Below are positions 18,471 to 26,878 of a stretch of 64,000 bases of DNA, piece by piece. The stretch is from the NCBI GenBank assembly GCA_039026915.1, contig JBCCLJ010000009.1:4092-68091 (forward strand), written 5' to 3'. Position 1 is the first letter of the stretch. Every line of letters starts with the position of its first letter. The notes beneath the pieces are model-generated. The model was not told the DNA's origin, made no database searches, and saw only the letters and a list, made by a program, of their open reading frames with translations. The position numbers and the translations under genes are program-made. This DNA is from JBCCLJ01 sp039026915. Its GTDB lineage: Bacteria; Acidobacteriota; Thermoanaerobaculia; Multivoradales; Multivoraceae.

Positions 18471-18514
18471 GGCGAAGGGAGACGACCAAGAGCTCAAAGG
18501 CGACTCCCTTCGCC
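18471..18514. repeat. 11-bp inverted repeat in the repeat island
   Basis: GGCGAAGGGAG (18471-18481) and its reverse complement CTCCCTTCGCC (18504-18514) are separated by 22 nt. It is part of the same intergenic island; no gene is attached to it. Confidence 0.6.
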
Positions 18515-18529
18515 TTGGCGGAGGTCGCG

Positions 18530-18584
18530 AAGCGGCCGGAGAGTCCACATGACTAGAAATCCCCGTGGTACCACCAAGGGGATT
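18530..18584. repeat. Intergenic repeat B, copy 1
   Basis: About 55 nt beginning GGAGGTCGCGAAGCGGCCGG and running through ACATGACTAGAAATCCCC. It contains AATCCCC ... GGGGATT around an inner palindrome GTGGTACCAC, a strong hairpin. A diverged copy lies at 18622-18691. Confidence 0.75.
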
Positions 18585-18619
18585 CCGGCCAAGCGACGCG
18601 AGCGAAGCGAGCTTGGAGC
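18585..18619. repeat. Intergenic repeat A, copy 2
   Basis: Identical to the 35-nt unit at 18387-18421. It sits directly between the two copies of repeat B, giving the order A, B, A, B'. Confidence 0.8.
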
Positions 18620-18621
18620 AC

Positions 18622-18691
18622 GGAGGTCGCGGAGCGACCGGAGCATCCACATGACTAGAAATCCCGTGGTACTCACCATGGGGATTTCTAG
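18622..18691. repeat. Intergenic repeat B, copy 2, with terminal hairpin
   Basis: Diverged copy of the unit at 18530. It ends in the inverted repeat CTAGAAATCCC (18654-18664) / GGGGATTTCTAG (18680-18691), which overlaps the stop codon of the DUF4159 gene and probably forms its transcript end. Confidence 0.75.
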
Positions 18692-19524
18692 TGCGACATG
18701 GAGTAAACGACCAGGTTGATCCCGAACGGATACGCCTTCGTCAGAGAGAACTTCTCGAAGAACTCACGCGACTCCCCTTCTCTTTCCCAACCGTCGGCGA
18801 TGTCCGTGTTGTGCGTCATCGCGACGAGCAGGCGACCGTCGGCGTCAAAGATGCCGCGCAGGTGGGGTTCGCGCGTGTCGGGACCGCGCTCCGACGTCCC
18901 CTCGCCGCCACTCATGTTCCAGTACTGGATCGAAGGAATCTGGGGGACCTCCTTGACATCGTAGAGGGCCGTGAAGATGCCGTGACCCGGTTCGATGTCG
19001 ACGATCGGATAGTCCTCGGGAGGCAGCACCGTGGCGATCTCGCGCGCCCAGTGATCGAAGGCCTCGGAGCCCCAGAAGTCGTCGACGTAGAGGAAGCCGC
19101 CCGACAGCAGGTAGTGACGCAGATTCTCGGCCTCGCTCTGGCTGATGCCGATCGTGCCGACGTCGCTCATGAAGAAGAAAGGGCACTCGAAGAGCCGCGG
19201 ATCGTCGAGACGCAGGACGATGTGCTCCGGCCCGCCGCCGCGCGCCTCCTGGATCTTGACGGTCGTCAGCTGGGACAGCCGGATCATGAAATTGACGTCG
19301 GAGTCGGGGTAGTCCGTGAACCAGCCCTGGCCGAGCCACTCGTAGCGCACTTCGTCGTACTGGCCTCGCCAGAAGACGAAGCCCTCGGCGTAACTGCGGT
19401 CCGCCTCGGGGTAGCGGACGATGGCTCGCTGGCGCCACTGCGCCGACGCGTGGATTGCGACGAGGGAGGTCAGCAGAGCCGCGATCAGCGCCCGACCTCT
19501 GCCTCGATCACCGACTCGTCTCAT
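18688..19524 (-). CDS. DUF4159 exported protein
   Basis: 278 residues with an N-terminal signal (LIAALLTSLVAIHASAQ). The mature protein matches DUF4159: a segment near YEWLGQGWFTDYPDSDVNFMIR, the block FFFMSDVGTIGISQSEAE, then LLSGGFLYVDDFWG, which resembles a glutamine-amidotransferase-like fold. DUF4159 proteins commonly sit in MoxR/DUF58/BatA-type clusters; here the gene is alone, and its function is unknown. The stop codon lies inside a repeat-B hairpin. Confidence 0.8.
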   Translation of the reverse strand: MRRVGDRGRGRALIAALLTSLVAIHASAQWRQRAIVRYPEADRSYAEGFVFWRGQYDEVRYEWLGQGWFTDYPDSDVNFMIRLSQLTTVKIQEARGGGPEHIVLRLDDPRLFECPFFFMSDVGTIGISQSEAENLRHYLLSGGFLYVDDFWGSEAFDHWAREIATVLPPEDYPIVDIEPGHGIFTALYDVKEVPQIPSIQYWNMSGGEGTSERGPDTREPHLRGIFDADGRLLVAMTHNTDIADGWEREGESREFFEKFSLTKAYPFGINLVVYSMSH

Positions 19525-19645
19525 CGTTCGATCTTAGCCCCAAGACCAGAGACGAAAGAGCCCTTCACCTTTCCTGAGAAGCCCGGTAACGAATCGGCCG
19601 CTCAGCGGGTAACTCCTGCAAAAGCCAACGAACCGGAGCCACTCG

Positions 19646-20992
19646 ATGCTCAAACGCCACCGTCTCGATCTCCTCCTCTGCCTGCTCCTCACCAGCTCCT
19701 CGACGCTCACCGCACAGGAACCGTTCGAAGAGCTCGACGAGTGGCTCGCGCCGCTCGCCGCCACTCGCGATCTTGCCGGACACCTCGTGGTCCTGCGTCC
19801 CGGACAGCCAGCCTTCCAGCAGTCCTGGGGCAAAGCCGACCTCGACCAAGGCCTCGACAACGACGGACAGACGAGATTCGGCGTCGGCTCGATCACCAAA
19901 CAGTTCACCGCCGCGGCGACTCTCGGACTCGTTGCGGAGGGGAGGCTGGAGCTCGACTGGGCTCTCGCACGGTGGTTTCCGAAAGCCGGAGTAGCCAGTG
20001 CGATCACGCTCGAGCAACTGCTCGGTCATCGCTCCGGCCTCGTACGAGACGTGCCCCCGGGTCCCTCCGACGATCTAGCGACCGTAGCCGAGGACATCTT
20101 TCGAGAGCCGCTGACCGGCACTCCCGGCGAGAGCGTCGAGTACAGCAACTCGGGCTACGTCGTGCTCGCTGCCGTGCTCGAGCGTGTCACCGGCCAGAGC
20201 TTCGAAGCGCTCGTCAGCGAGAGGCTGCTCGCTCCGCTGCGCCTCGAAAGCAGTGGCTTTCGTCAGGGGCCGAGACGTCGCCTTCCAGCGATCGGCTACG
20301 ACCCGGGCTTCGGGCCCCGGAAGCTCCAGGTCACGCCCGCGATCGCACCCCGCCGGAACCTCGGAGCCAGCGGCCTCGTCAGCTCGGCTGGCGATCTGGC
20401 CCGCTGGACGAAGGCGCTTCACGAAGGAGGCGTACTCGGTGAAGCCGAGCGGCGGCGCATGACCGAGGATCAGGGAGGCGGCAGAGGCTACGGCACCGGT
20501 CTCTACCGTCGCTCCGGACGGCCGGTCATCGGTCACGACGGCGTCGAGAACGGCTATGTGGCGTTCGCTGAGTACTACCCCGAATCGAGAACCGCCGTCG
20601 CCTTCGCAGGGAACGTGCGCACCTCGGCTTACGAAGCGGTCGAAACCGGCGTCGGGCGCCTGCTCGCGGGACGCGAGCTACCCTCGCTTCGGCGCCCGGC
20701 AACGACCGAAGGCGCACGCGACCCTTCTCTGGTCGGGCGGTACCGCGTCCACCCGAGTCTGGTTCTCGAGGTGCTCGACTCTCCCGACGGCCTGCAGCTG
20801 ATGGGCACCGGTGGATACCCGACGCCGCTCGAGCGAATCGAGGGAGATCGCTGGTTCTACCGCGCGCTCTTTGCCGAGGTGCAGTTCCAGCGACCCGCAG
20901 CTTCGTCTCCGCCGAAGAGCCTCCTCTGGATCGACGTGCAGGGTCGTCGGTTCGAGGTACCTCGCGACGAGGACGCACGACCGCTACGCTAG
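19646..20992 (+). CDS. Serine hydrolase, class C beta-lactamase/DD-peptidase family
   Basis: 448 residues with a signal peptide (LLLCLLLTSSSTLTAQ). Catalytic motifs are in order: SITK (S-x2-K) in GVGSITKQF, YSN in EYSNSGYV, and HDG in VIGHDGVENGY (third motif). About 100 extra C-terminal residues form a small beta-rich domain common in this family. Substrate may be a D-peptide or ester rather than a beta-lactam. It heads an operon with an ECF sigma factor 12 bp downstream, so envelope stress or sensing is a plausible context. Confidence 0.85.
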   Translation: MLKRHRLDLLLCLLLTSSSTLTAQEPFEELDEWLAPLAATRDLAGHLVVLRPGQPAFQQSWGKADLDQGLDNDGQTRFGVGSITKQFTAAATLGLVAEGRLELDWALARWFPKAGVASAITLEQLLGHRSGLVRDVPPGPSDDLATVAEDIFREPLTGTPGESVEYSNSGYVVLAAVLERVTGQSFEALVSERLLAPLRLESSGFRQGPRRRLPAIGYDPGFGPRKLQVTPAIAPRRNLGASGLVSSAGDLARWTKALHEGGVLGEAERRRMTEDQGGGRGYGTGLYRRSGRPVIGHDGVENGYVAFAEYYPESRTAVAFAGNVRTSAYEAVETGVGRLLAGRELPSLRRPATTEGARDPSLVGRYRVHPSLVLEVLDSPDGLQLMGTGGYPTPLERIEGDRWFYRALFAEVQFQRPAASSPPKSLLWIDVQGRRFEVPRDEDARPLR

Positions 20993-21004
20993 TCGGACCC
21001 TGCG

Positions 21005-21529
21005 ATGACGGATGAAGACCTGATGGAAGCGGTACGCGCCGGCGACTTCGATGCACTCGGAACCCTCTTCGAGAGGCACCATCGCCGCGTGTACGGCTAC
21101 TTGCGGGGACGCGGGCTCTCTTCAGCCGAGAGTGAAGACGCCGTGCAGGAGGCATTCGCCCGAGTCTTGCGCTACCGCAAGAGCTACCGACCGGGCGCCC
21201 GGTTCCTCCCTTGGTTCCTGACCGTCGTGCGCCGCAGCACGCTCCCGCGCAGGCTGCGAAGAGAGGCTCCAGAGCCCGCCGGTGACGCTGTCGAGCCCGC
21301 AGCGGAGCCCGACTTCTTCGACCATCGGCGTGTCGAGATCGGGGAGCTGCGGCGGGCGATCGGCGAGCTGCCGGAGTCACAGCGCGAGGCGCTGCTGCTG
21401 TCGCACTTCGAAGAGCTCAGCTCCGAGGAAACGGCGGAGATCCTGGGGATACGGCCGGGCACGGCACGCGTCCGCGTCCACCGCGCCGTGGAACGACTGA
21501 AGCAGATCCTCAACGGAGGCGATTCATGA
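21005..21529 (+). CDS. ECF-family RNA polymerase sigma factor
   Basis: 174 residues. Region 2 covers about 10-75 (GTLFERHHRRVYGYL, SAESEDAVQEAFARVL) and region 4 about 115-170 (LPESQREALLLSHFEELSSEETAEIL, then GTARVRVHRAVERLK). It directs RNA polymerase to an alternative promoter set. Its last four bases overlap the next gene (ATGA), which encodes a membrane protein with the layout of an anti-sigma factor. No second promoter is evident between the hydrolase and this gene. Confidence 0.9.
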   Translation: MTDEDLMEAVRAGDFDALGTLFERHHRRVYGYLRGRGLSSAESEDAVQEAFARVLRYRKSYRPGARFLPWFLTVVRRSTLPRRLRREAPEPAGDAVEPAAEPDFFDHRRVEIGELRRAIGELPESQREALLLSHFEELSSEETAEILGIRPGTARVRVHRAVERLKQILNGGDS

Positions 21530-22014
21530 CGAACGACCTGCTCGAACGACTCGGCGAAGACGCGCCCAGCGAGCGTCTGCGCGAGCGCCTTGCTCAAGCG
21601 ACGCAACGCGAGCGGCGCAGACGGACGGTCTTCCGAGCTGCTGCGATTCTCGTCGCCGCCGCTGCCCTCGCCGGAGCCTTGCGCCTTGGGATGCCGCAGC
21701 GCAACGCGCCAGCGCTCGCGGAGCAGATGGCCTCCGAGGACGTGTTCGAGCGCCTCGATGCCGTCGCACGACTTCTCGCCGGCGGCACGCTTGCATCGGG
21801 ACACGAACTCGGAGCCGCAGAGATCGCGCAGCTCGTGACCGCGGTGCGCAGCGATCCCTCGGTGAACGTACGTCTCCTGAGCATCGACGTGCTCAGCGGC
21901 GCCGACGGCGGCCGCGCGACGCTCGAACAGCTTGACGTCGAGGACGCGCCAGACATCGTCCGCGCGCGACTCCAGGCCGCCCTCTCACCGACGCCATCCG
22001 GAAGCGGGCCATGA
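21526..22014 (+). CDS. Putative membrane-bound anti-sigma factor with HEAT-like domain
   Basis: 162 residues: a charged N-terminal cytoplasmic part (1-35, ERLREA/ERRRRT-rich), one membrane helix (about 36-54) and an external segment with a HEAT-repeat-like helix pattern (VNVRLLSIDVLSGADGG). Position, ATGA overlap with the sigma gene and topology argue for an anti-sigma role, but the usual zinc-binding HxxxCxxC motif is absent. It overlaps the next start codon as well (22011-22014). Confidence 0.65.
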   Translation: MTNDLLERLGEDAPSERLRERLAQATQRERRRRTVFRAAAILVAAAALAGALRLGMPQRNAPALAEQMASEDVFERLDAVARLLAGGTLASGHELGAAEIAQLVTAVRSDPSVNVRLLSIDVLSGADGGRATLEQLDVEDAPDIVRARLQAALSPTPSGSGP

Positions 22015-22757
22015 AACGGCGCACCCGAGACCGATTCGCAGCCGTCCTCTGCACGCTGGCGTGGACCGCCGCACCTCTGGCGGCGCAGTCAGCAATTCCC
22101 CTCAGCTCTCCGGGCGAGCCCTTCACACTCGAAGTCCACGTCGCCTGGGGAGCGATCGACCTGCGCCGTTCGGAGAGTGAACTGACGTGGCGCGCCGAGG
22201 ACGACGAAGGTCGGCCCGCGGAGGTTCTCGCGGAGGAACGTGACAACCGCGTCGTGCTTCGCCAGCCGCCACCAGACACCTTCTCGAGCGCCAACCTGTT
22301 CGTGAGTGTGCCGCCAGGCGGACGCGTTTCGATCGTCGTCGAGCGGGGCGGCGACGTGGTCGCTCGCGGTCTGGCCGCCGATCTCGAGATCACCAACTAC
22401 AACGGCTCCGTAGACGTGCTGGACCACCGCGGCTCTGCCGTGGTCAATGCGACGAACGGCACGATCCGGGCCGATATGGTCGAGCCCAACGAGCGCCCTC
22501 TGCTCTTCTCGACGCTCAACGGCAGCGCGCACGTCTGCCTGGGCGGCGAGCCACGCCGCGAAGTCCTCTTGAGCACGCGCGACGACGACATCCTCAGCGA
22601 CTTCACCATCGAGCGACGGCCACCGGACCGCTCGCTCCATGCCGGAGAGGTCCTCGAGGGAGGAGCGCCCCTGCTCCACGGAACGATCGGCGAAGGCGGC
22701 CCGCTACTGCGGGTCGCGACCGCCAACGGCGACATCCTTCTGCGCCGCTGTCGCTGA
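22011..22757 (+). CDS. DUF4097-type beta-helical exported protein
   Basis: 248 residues with a signal peptide ending near LAAQSA. The body has regularly spaced turns (YNGSVDVLDHRG, ATNGTIRADM, LNGSAHV, TANGDILLRR) typical of DUF4097 putative adhesins, which fold as a short beta-solenoid. Such proteins often accompany ECF sigma/anti-sigma pairs, as here. Last gene of the four-gene operon; ATGA overlap with the preceding gene. Confidence 0.75.
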   Translation: MKRRTRDRFAAVLCTLAWTAAPLAAQSAIPLSSPGEPFTLEVHVAWGAIDLRRSESELTWRAEDDEGRPAEVLAEERDNRVVLRQPPPDTFSSANLFVSVPPGGRVSIVVERGGDVVARGLAADLEITNYNGSVDVLDHRGSAVVNATNGTIRADMVEPNERPLLFSTLNGSAHVCLGGEPRREVLLSTRDDDILSDFTIERRPPDRSLHAGEVLEGGAPLLHGTIGEGGPLLRVATANGDILLRRCR

Positions 22758-23310
22758 CCGTCGGCGGTCTGGTGAGACGGTTGGATCCCGTCAGCTCCCA
22801 CGGACCTCGGGCGCCCCGCAGACGCCACGGCCGAGGGCGTCGGTCGTCACACGTCTGTCAAGCAGCTCGCCGCGTCGACCGGAGCCTCCTGAGTCGCTGG
22901 CGCTGGCGGAGTGAGCCGAGCGTCGATTCAAGATGCGCACGGAGCCTTCGCGTGAGCAGTGAACTGCCCGGCGGCCCAAGACGGCAACCGGCAGTACGTG
23001 ACGTCCAAGGCGTTCAGGGCCTGGTCGTCCGCGGCGATGGCCCATCCCACCTCGACGTGCTCCAAGGGCACGGTCTGCTGCTCCGCAACGGCGTTACCGA
23101 CACGTCGCGCCCGACGAAGGTCACCCGCTCGTCGAAGCGTCCTACGACCACTCACTCGACGCCTTGCCGCCAGGGCGATGCGATCGCCCTGCTCGACGAT
23201 CTCGTGTTCGTAAAGAGCCTACGGAGGCGCCACGCGCTCGGCCGATCCGCTCTCGTTCTCGTCTTGCCGTCGCCAAGCGTCGGCTGCTCCCACGGGCCAG
23301 TCGCCCTCGC
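22758..23310. other. 553-bp region without a convincing gene
   Basis: Follows the sigma-factor operon and precedes (tail-to-tail) the GPH transporter. Several short overlapping open frames exist on both strands but none has a family signature, a consistent frame or a ribosome binding site. Minus-strand pieces near 22930-23300 look faintly coding with interrupting stops, so a decayed gene is possible. No terminator stem was found. Confidence 0.35.
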
Positions 23311-24666
23311 TCACGTCGTAAGGTCGGTCGTCCGAACCGCGGCCAGGCGAGTCTGAATCTCGCCGTGTCGCTCGCGCGTCATCGGGTAGCGATGGAGCGG
23401 CAGATAGCCGAGGACCAAGCCGGTCAGCGGTAGCAACGTCGCGGCCACCAGCACGCCGCGAATTGCCGCGTCCGCATTGTCGGCCCCGGGTGAGAAGCCG
23501 AAGACGCGCTCGACCACGGCGAGGGACAAGAACGAACCGACCGCACTCCCCAGCTTGTCGACCGACGTCAAGAGCGAGAAGAGAAGGCCGCCGCGATTGC
23601 GACCCGTCTCCAGTTCGTCCTCATCGACCAGATCCGCCATCATCGAGCGCAGCAGCGTCGGACCCGCTCCGTAGGCGACGCCGTACAGGACGAGGTAGGG
23701 CCAGAAGACCCACGGGCGCCCTGGGCCGGCGAAGAGCAGCAGAGCGACGAGGATCCCCGCACCGTAGATGAGCGCCCACCGCAACGAGCGGTCTTTGCCC
23801 AGACGGTAGGCGAGGCGCATCCACAGCGGCATCGCCAAGAAGGCCGACAGGAAGTACGCCAGGAGGCCGATGCTCGCTTGGCGCGGCAGCTCGAAGACGT
23901 AGACGACGAGGAAGACATAGACGCCGGCCGAGGCGGTCGAGTTGAAGCCAATGGTGAAAACCGAGAGCAGCAGCCGTCGCATCGTTCGGTCGGAGACGAC
24001 GGCGCTCAGGGCCTGACTCCAGTCCAACCGGTGCTTCGTCGTCGATTCTCCGAGACGCCGGTCCGGCACGAGGAGCAGGGCCAGGAGCGTCGCGATCGGG
24101 AAGGCGATGACGCAGTACCAGCCCATGCTGGCAACGCGGTCCGTCATGCTGCCGGAGCCGAACTGCTCGACGAGGGCAGGGAGCGACAGAACGCCGACCA
24201 TGCCGGCCAGAACGAAGAGCTCGCGCCAGCCGAAGAGCCGCGAGCGCGCGTCGTAGCCGGCCGTGAGGTCGGCGCCCCAGGCCTGATGGGCAATGAGCAT
24301 CATCGTGTAGCCGACGTAGAGCAGGAACAGCCAAATGCCGAGATAGGTCGCCGACACCTTCTCGGGATTCGGCAGGAAGACGTGCCAGACAGCGATCAGG
24401 AGGATCGGCAGAGCCAGTGCCAGCCAGTGCTTGCGCCGACCCCACGGAGAGTCGAATCGATCGATGGCCAGGCCCATCAGCGGATCCGTCACGACGTCCC
24501 AGACACGCGCGACGAGAAAGAGCGTACCCACGGTCGTCAGCGACAACCCCATCGAGCCGCCGTAGAAGGGCGGCAGGTAGACAGAGATCGGCATCGCCAT
24601 CGAGGCCAGCGGCAGACTGACCCCGGAGTAGGCTGCGAGCACGCGCCGAGAGAGCGCCTCACTCAA
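23311..24666 (-). CDS. GPH-family (MelB-like) sugar/cation symporter, MFS superfamily
   Basis: 451 residues with about 12 membrane helices. The N-terminal motif ARVWDVVTDPLMGLAIDR and GRRKHWL match the glycoside-pentoside-hexuronide:cation symporters. It probably imports a glycoside or related solute with Na+ or H+. The start is TTG at 24666, preceded by GAGGAG five bases upstream. It follows the MFE-2-type SDR on the same strand (68 bp), possibly in one transcript. Confidence 0.82.
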   Translation of the reverse strand: MSEALSRRVLAAYSGVSLPLASMAMPISVYLPPFYGGSMGLSLTTVGTLFLVARVWDVVTDPLMGLAIDRFDSPWGRRKHWLALALPILLIAVWHVFLPNPEKVSATYLGIWLFLLYVGYTMMLIAHQAWGADLTAGYDARSRLFGWRELFVLAGMVGVLSLPALVEQFGSGSMTDRVASMGWYCVIAFPIATLLALLLVPDRRLGESTTKHRLDWSQALSAVVSDRTMRRLLLSVFTIGFNSTASAGVYVFLVVYVFELPRQASIGLLAYFLSAFLAMPLWMRLAYRLGKDRSLRWALIYGAGILVALLLFAGPGRPWVFWPYLVLYGVAYGAGPTLLRSMMADLVDEDELETGRNRGGLLFSLLTSVDKLGSAVGSFLSLAVVERVFGFSPGADNADAAIRGVLVAATLLPLTGLVLGYLPLHRYPMTRERHGEIQTRLAAVRTTDLTT

Positions 24667-24734
24667 CGGAGCTCCTCATCCGAACCGTCGAGGCTCCCGG
24701 ACCAGCAGGCCTCTGCCGCGAAGCGACCATCCGA

Positions 24735-25625
24735 TCAACCCTGTTCCGCTTCGCGCCTCCGGTTCCACCCCTCCTGCGCGGCCGACATGTCGAAGAGCTC
24801 GCCCTTCTTGGCCATGAGCCCTTCGAAGCTCGCGTCGACTCCCAGATGGATGTCCGGGTTGTTGAAGATGGCGCAGCTCGAAAAGGTGCCGCCGCCCGCC
24901 TGCACGACCTTGCCCGTCGGCGCCTCCTCGGAGCAGAGCACCAACACGGCCGGTGTCACGAGCTTGGGATGCACCTCGGGATCCGGATTCTCCGGATCGA
25001 GATCCTCGCGCCCGGGGATCGTCGCGATCAAGCGCGTTGCCGCCGCCGGTGCGAGTCCGTTGACGTGCACGTTGCGGCGCGCGCCCTCGATCGCCAGCAC
25101 GTTGATCAGGCCGAGCATGCCCATCTTGGCGGCACCGTAGTTCGACTGGCCGAAGTTGCCGTAGATGCCGGACGTGGAGCTCGTCATGACGATACGGCCG
25201 TAGCTCTTCTCGTACATGACCTGCCACGCTGCGTGCGTCACGTAGGCGGTGCCGTTGAGATGAACGTCGATCAGCAGGTCCCAGTCTTCGAGCGACATCT
25301 TCTTGAAGGTCTTGTCACGAAGAATCCCCGCGTTGTTCACGAGAATGTCGAGGGTGCCGAACTCCGCGACGGCGTCGTCGACGATCGACTTCGCGCCCGC
25401 CTTGTCGGCGACCGAGGCCTTGTTGGCAATCGCCACGCCGCCGGCCGCGCGAATCTCCTCGACGACGGCATCGGCCATGTCACTCGACCCGACGCCGTCG
25501 CCGCTGCCACCGAGATCGTTGACGACGACCTTGGCGCCGCGCTCGGCAAACTCCAGAGCGTGCGCCTTCCCCAGACCACCTCCGGCGCCGGTGATCGCAA
25601 CGACCTTGTCTTGAAACTCACTCAT
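24735..25625 (-). CDS. SDR, peroxisomal MFE-2-type 3-hydroxyacyl-CoA dehydrogenase-like
   Basis: 296 residues. Motifs: TGAGGGLG, VVNDLGGSGDG, LVNNAGILRD, SSTSGIYGNFGQSNYGAAKMG. The DLGG insertion and length match the (3R)-hydroxyacyl-CoA dehydrogenase domain of eukaryotic multifunctional enzyme type 2 (HSD17B4) and bacterial stand-alone homologues used in fatty-acid or steroid side-chain oxidation. Its ATG at 25625 has a GAGGAG Shine-Dalgarno. Divergent from purU. Confidence 0.88.
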   Translation of the reverse strand: MSEFQDKVVAITGAGGGLGKAHALEFAERGAKVVVNDLGGSGDGVGSSDMADAVVEEIRAAGGVAIANKASVADKAGAKSIVDDAVAEFGTLDILVNNAGILRDKTFKKMSLEDWDLLIDVHLNGTAYVTHAAWQVMYEKSYGRIVMTSSTSGIYGNFGQSNYGAAKMGMLGLINVLAIEGARRNVHVNGLAPAAATRLIATIPGREDLDPENPDPEVHPKLVTPAVLVLCSEEAPTGKVVQAGGGTFSSCAIFNNPDIHLGVDASFEGLMAKKGELFDMSAAQEGWNRRREAEQG

Positions 25626-25782
25626 GCTCTTCTCCTCGTTCTTCGCAGTGCTCGAACACCATGCTGCGGTTGCGCAGATCAGCATGGAATGGACAGACTG
25701 TGGGAGTGCTTTTCGACAATCTAACGCGGACGGCTGACACGCCCAAACGAGCTTCCGCGCGCACCCGCGCTACCCTCAGCTC

Positions 25783-26634
25783 ATGAGTGAAGCGACCCTC
25801 CTCGTCTCGTGTCCCGACCAGCGTGGCCTGGTAGCGACGCTGGCGCAGATCCTCTACGGCCACGGCGCCAACATCCTCGACTCCGACCAGCACTCGGATC
25901 TCGAAGCCGGCATGTTCTTCCAGCGCATCCGCTTCGACCTCGACGGTCTGCGCACGGACCGCGCGACCCTGGAAAGAGCGATCTCCGAAGCGGCCGAGCG
26001 CTTCAGCATGGACTGGAGGCTCGAGCTCGCCGAGCGCAAGCGGCGCGTCGCCCTGCTGGTCTCCAAAGTGGACCACTGTCTCTACGACCTGATCCTCCGC
26101 CATCGGTCGGGGGAGCTCGACTGTTCAATCGCCATGGTCGTCAGCAACCACGAGAAGCTGCGACCGGTCGCGGAGCAGTTCGCCCTGCCCTTTCACCATC
26201 TGCCGGTGACGCGCGAGACCAAGCCCGAGCAGGAGGCGCAACTCCTGGAGCTTCTCGAGGGCGCGAGGGTCGACCTCGTCGTCTTGGCTCGCTACATGCA
26301 GATCTTGAGCGACGATTTCGTGGCTCGCTACCCGGCGCGCATTCTCAACATTCACCACTCGTTTCTGCCGGCCTTCATCGGTGGCCGGCCTTACCACCAG
26401 GCTTACGAGCGCGGCGTCAAGCTCATTGGCGCCACCGCTCACTACGCGACAGCCGAGCTCGATGAAGGTCCGATCGTCGAGCAGGACGTCGTGCGCTGTT
26501 CACACCGAGACGGCGTCAAGGATCTGATCCGCAAGGGAAGAGATCTCGAGCGCAGCGTCCTGGGCAGAGCCGTGCGTTGGCACCTCGAGGACCGCGTGCT
26601 CGTCTACGGCAACAAGACCGTCGTCTTCGACTAG
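25783..26634 (+). CDS. purU: Formyltetrahydrofolate deformylase
   Basis: Releases formate from 10-formyl-THF, supplying formate for purine synthesis and balancing one-carbon pools. 283 residues: an N-terminal ACT domain (about 1-80, LLVSCPDQRGLVATLAQIL) and a C-terminal formyltransferase fold with catalytic Asn/His in ILNIHHSFLPAF and Asp in ELDEGPIVEQD. Length and domain order are normal for PurU. It is monocistronic by position, with the TetR regulator 244 bp downstream on the same strand. Confidence 0.92.
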   Translation: MSEATLLVSCPDQRGLVATLAQILYGHGANILDSDQHSDLEAGMFFQRIRFDLDGLRTDRATLERAISEAAERFSMDWRLELAERKRRVALLVSKVDHCLYDLILRHRSGELDCSIAMVVSNHEKLRPVAEQFALPFHHLPVTRETKPEQEAQLLELLEGARVDLVVLARYMQILSDDFVARYPARILNIHHSFLPAFIGGRPYHQAYERGVKLIGATAHYATAELDEGPIVEQDVVRCSHRDGVKDLIRKGRDLERSVLGRAVRWHLEDRVLVYGNKTVVFD

Positions 26635-26818
26635 TCGGCGCTTCACCGACGGCACACCGTCCGATGAGAGAGAGGACGACAGCCTCTCGAAGCGGCGCCC
26701 CCTGCTCCGTTCGTCGGTGAACGCAGAGCCCGCGCAACGGTTCGCTTCGTCCTGACGGCCGGAAGAAAGCGCTGAAGGGCAAAGGTCGGCGCGCCATCGG
26801 CCTTCACAGCACAACCAA

Positions 26819-26840
26819 AAAACTGACTACAGTCAGTTTT
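26819..26840. promoter_or_regulatory. Operator 1 of the TetR regulator at 26879
   Basis: Perfect 22-bp inverted repeat AAAACTGACT-AC-AGTCAGTTTT lying just upstream of the -35 box. It shares the GACT-NN-AGTC core with operator 2, so it is very probably bound by the adjacent TetR protein. Confidence 0.8.
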
Positions 26841-26843
26841 GTA

Positions 26844-26872
26844 TTGACTCTAAAAATGACTGAAGTCATAAT
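26844..26872 (+). promoter_or_regulatory. Sigma-70 promoter of the TetR gene, leaderless
   Basis: TTGACT (26844-26849), 17-bp spacer, CATAAT (26867-26872): near-consensus housekeeping promoter. The expected start point falls at about 26879, the A of the ATG, so the mRNA should be leaderless. No Shine-Dalgarno is present. Confidence 0.75.
26856..26869. promoter_or_regulatory. Operator 2 of the TetR regulator
   Basis: Perfect 14-bp inverted repeat ATGACT-GA-AGTCAT covering the spacer and part of the -10 box. A protein bound here would block RNA polymerase, implying negative autoregulation. Confidence 0.78.
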
Positions 26873-26878
26873 TCTCGC

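Noticed and set aside
18155..18691. CRISPR array
   Set aside because: Only two copies of each repeat, units differ in length, and no regular spacers or cas genes are present.
22772..23356. Plus-strand frame of 194 codons after the sigma-factor operon
   Set aside because: Arg/Ser-rich composition, no ribosome site, runs into the GPH transporter gene on the other strand.
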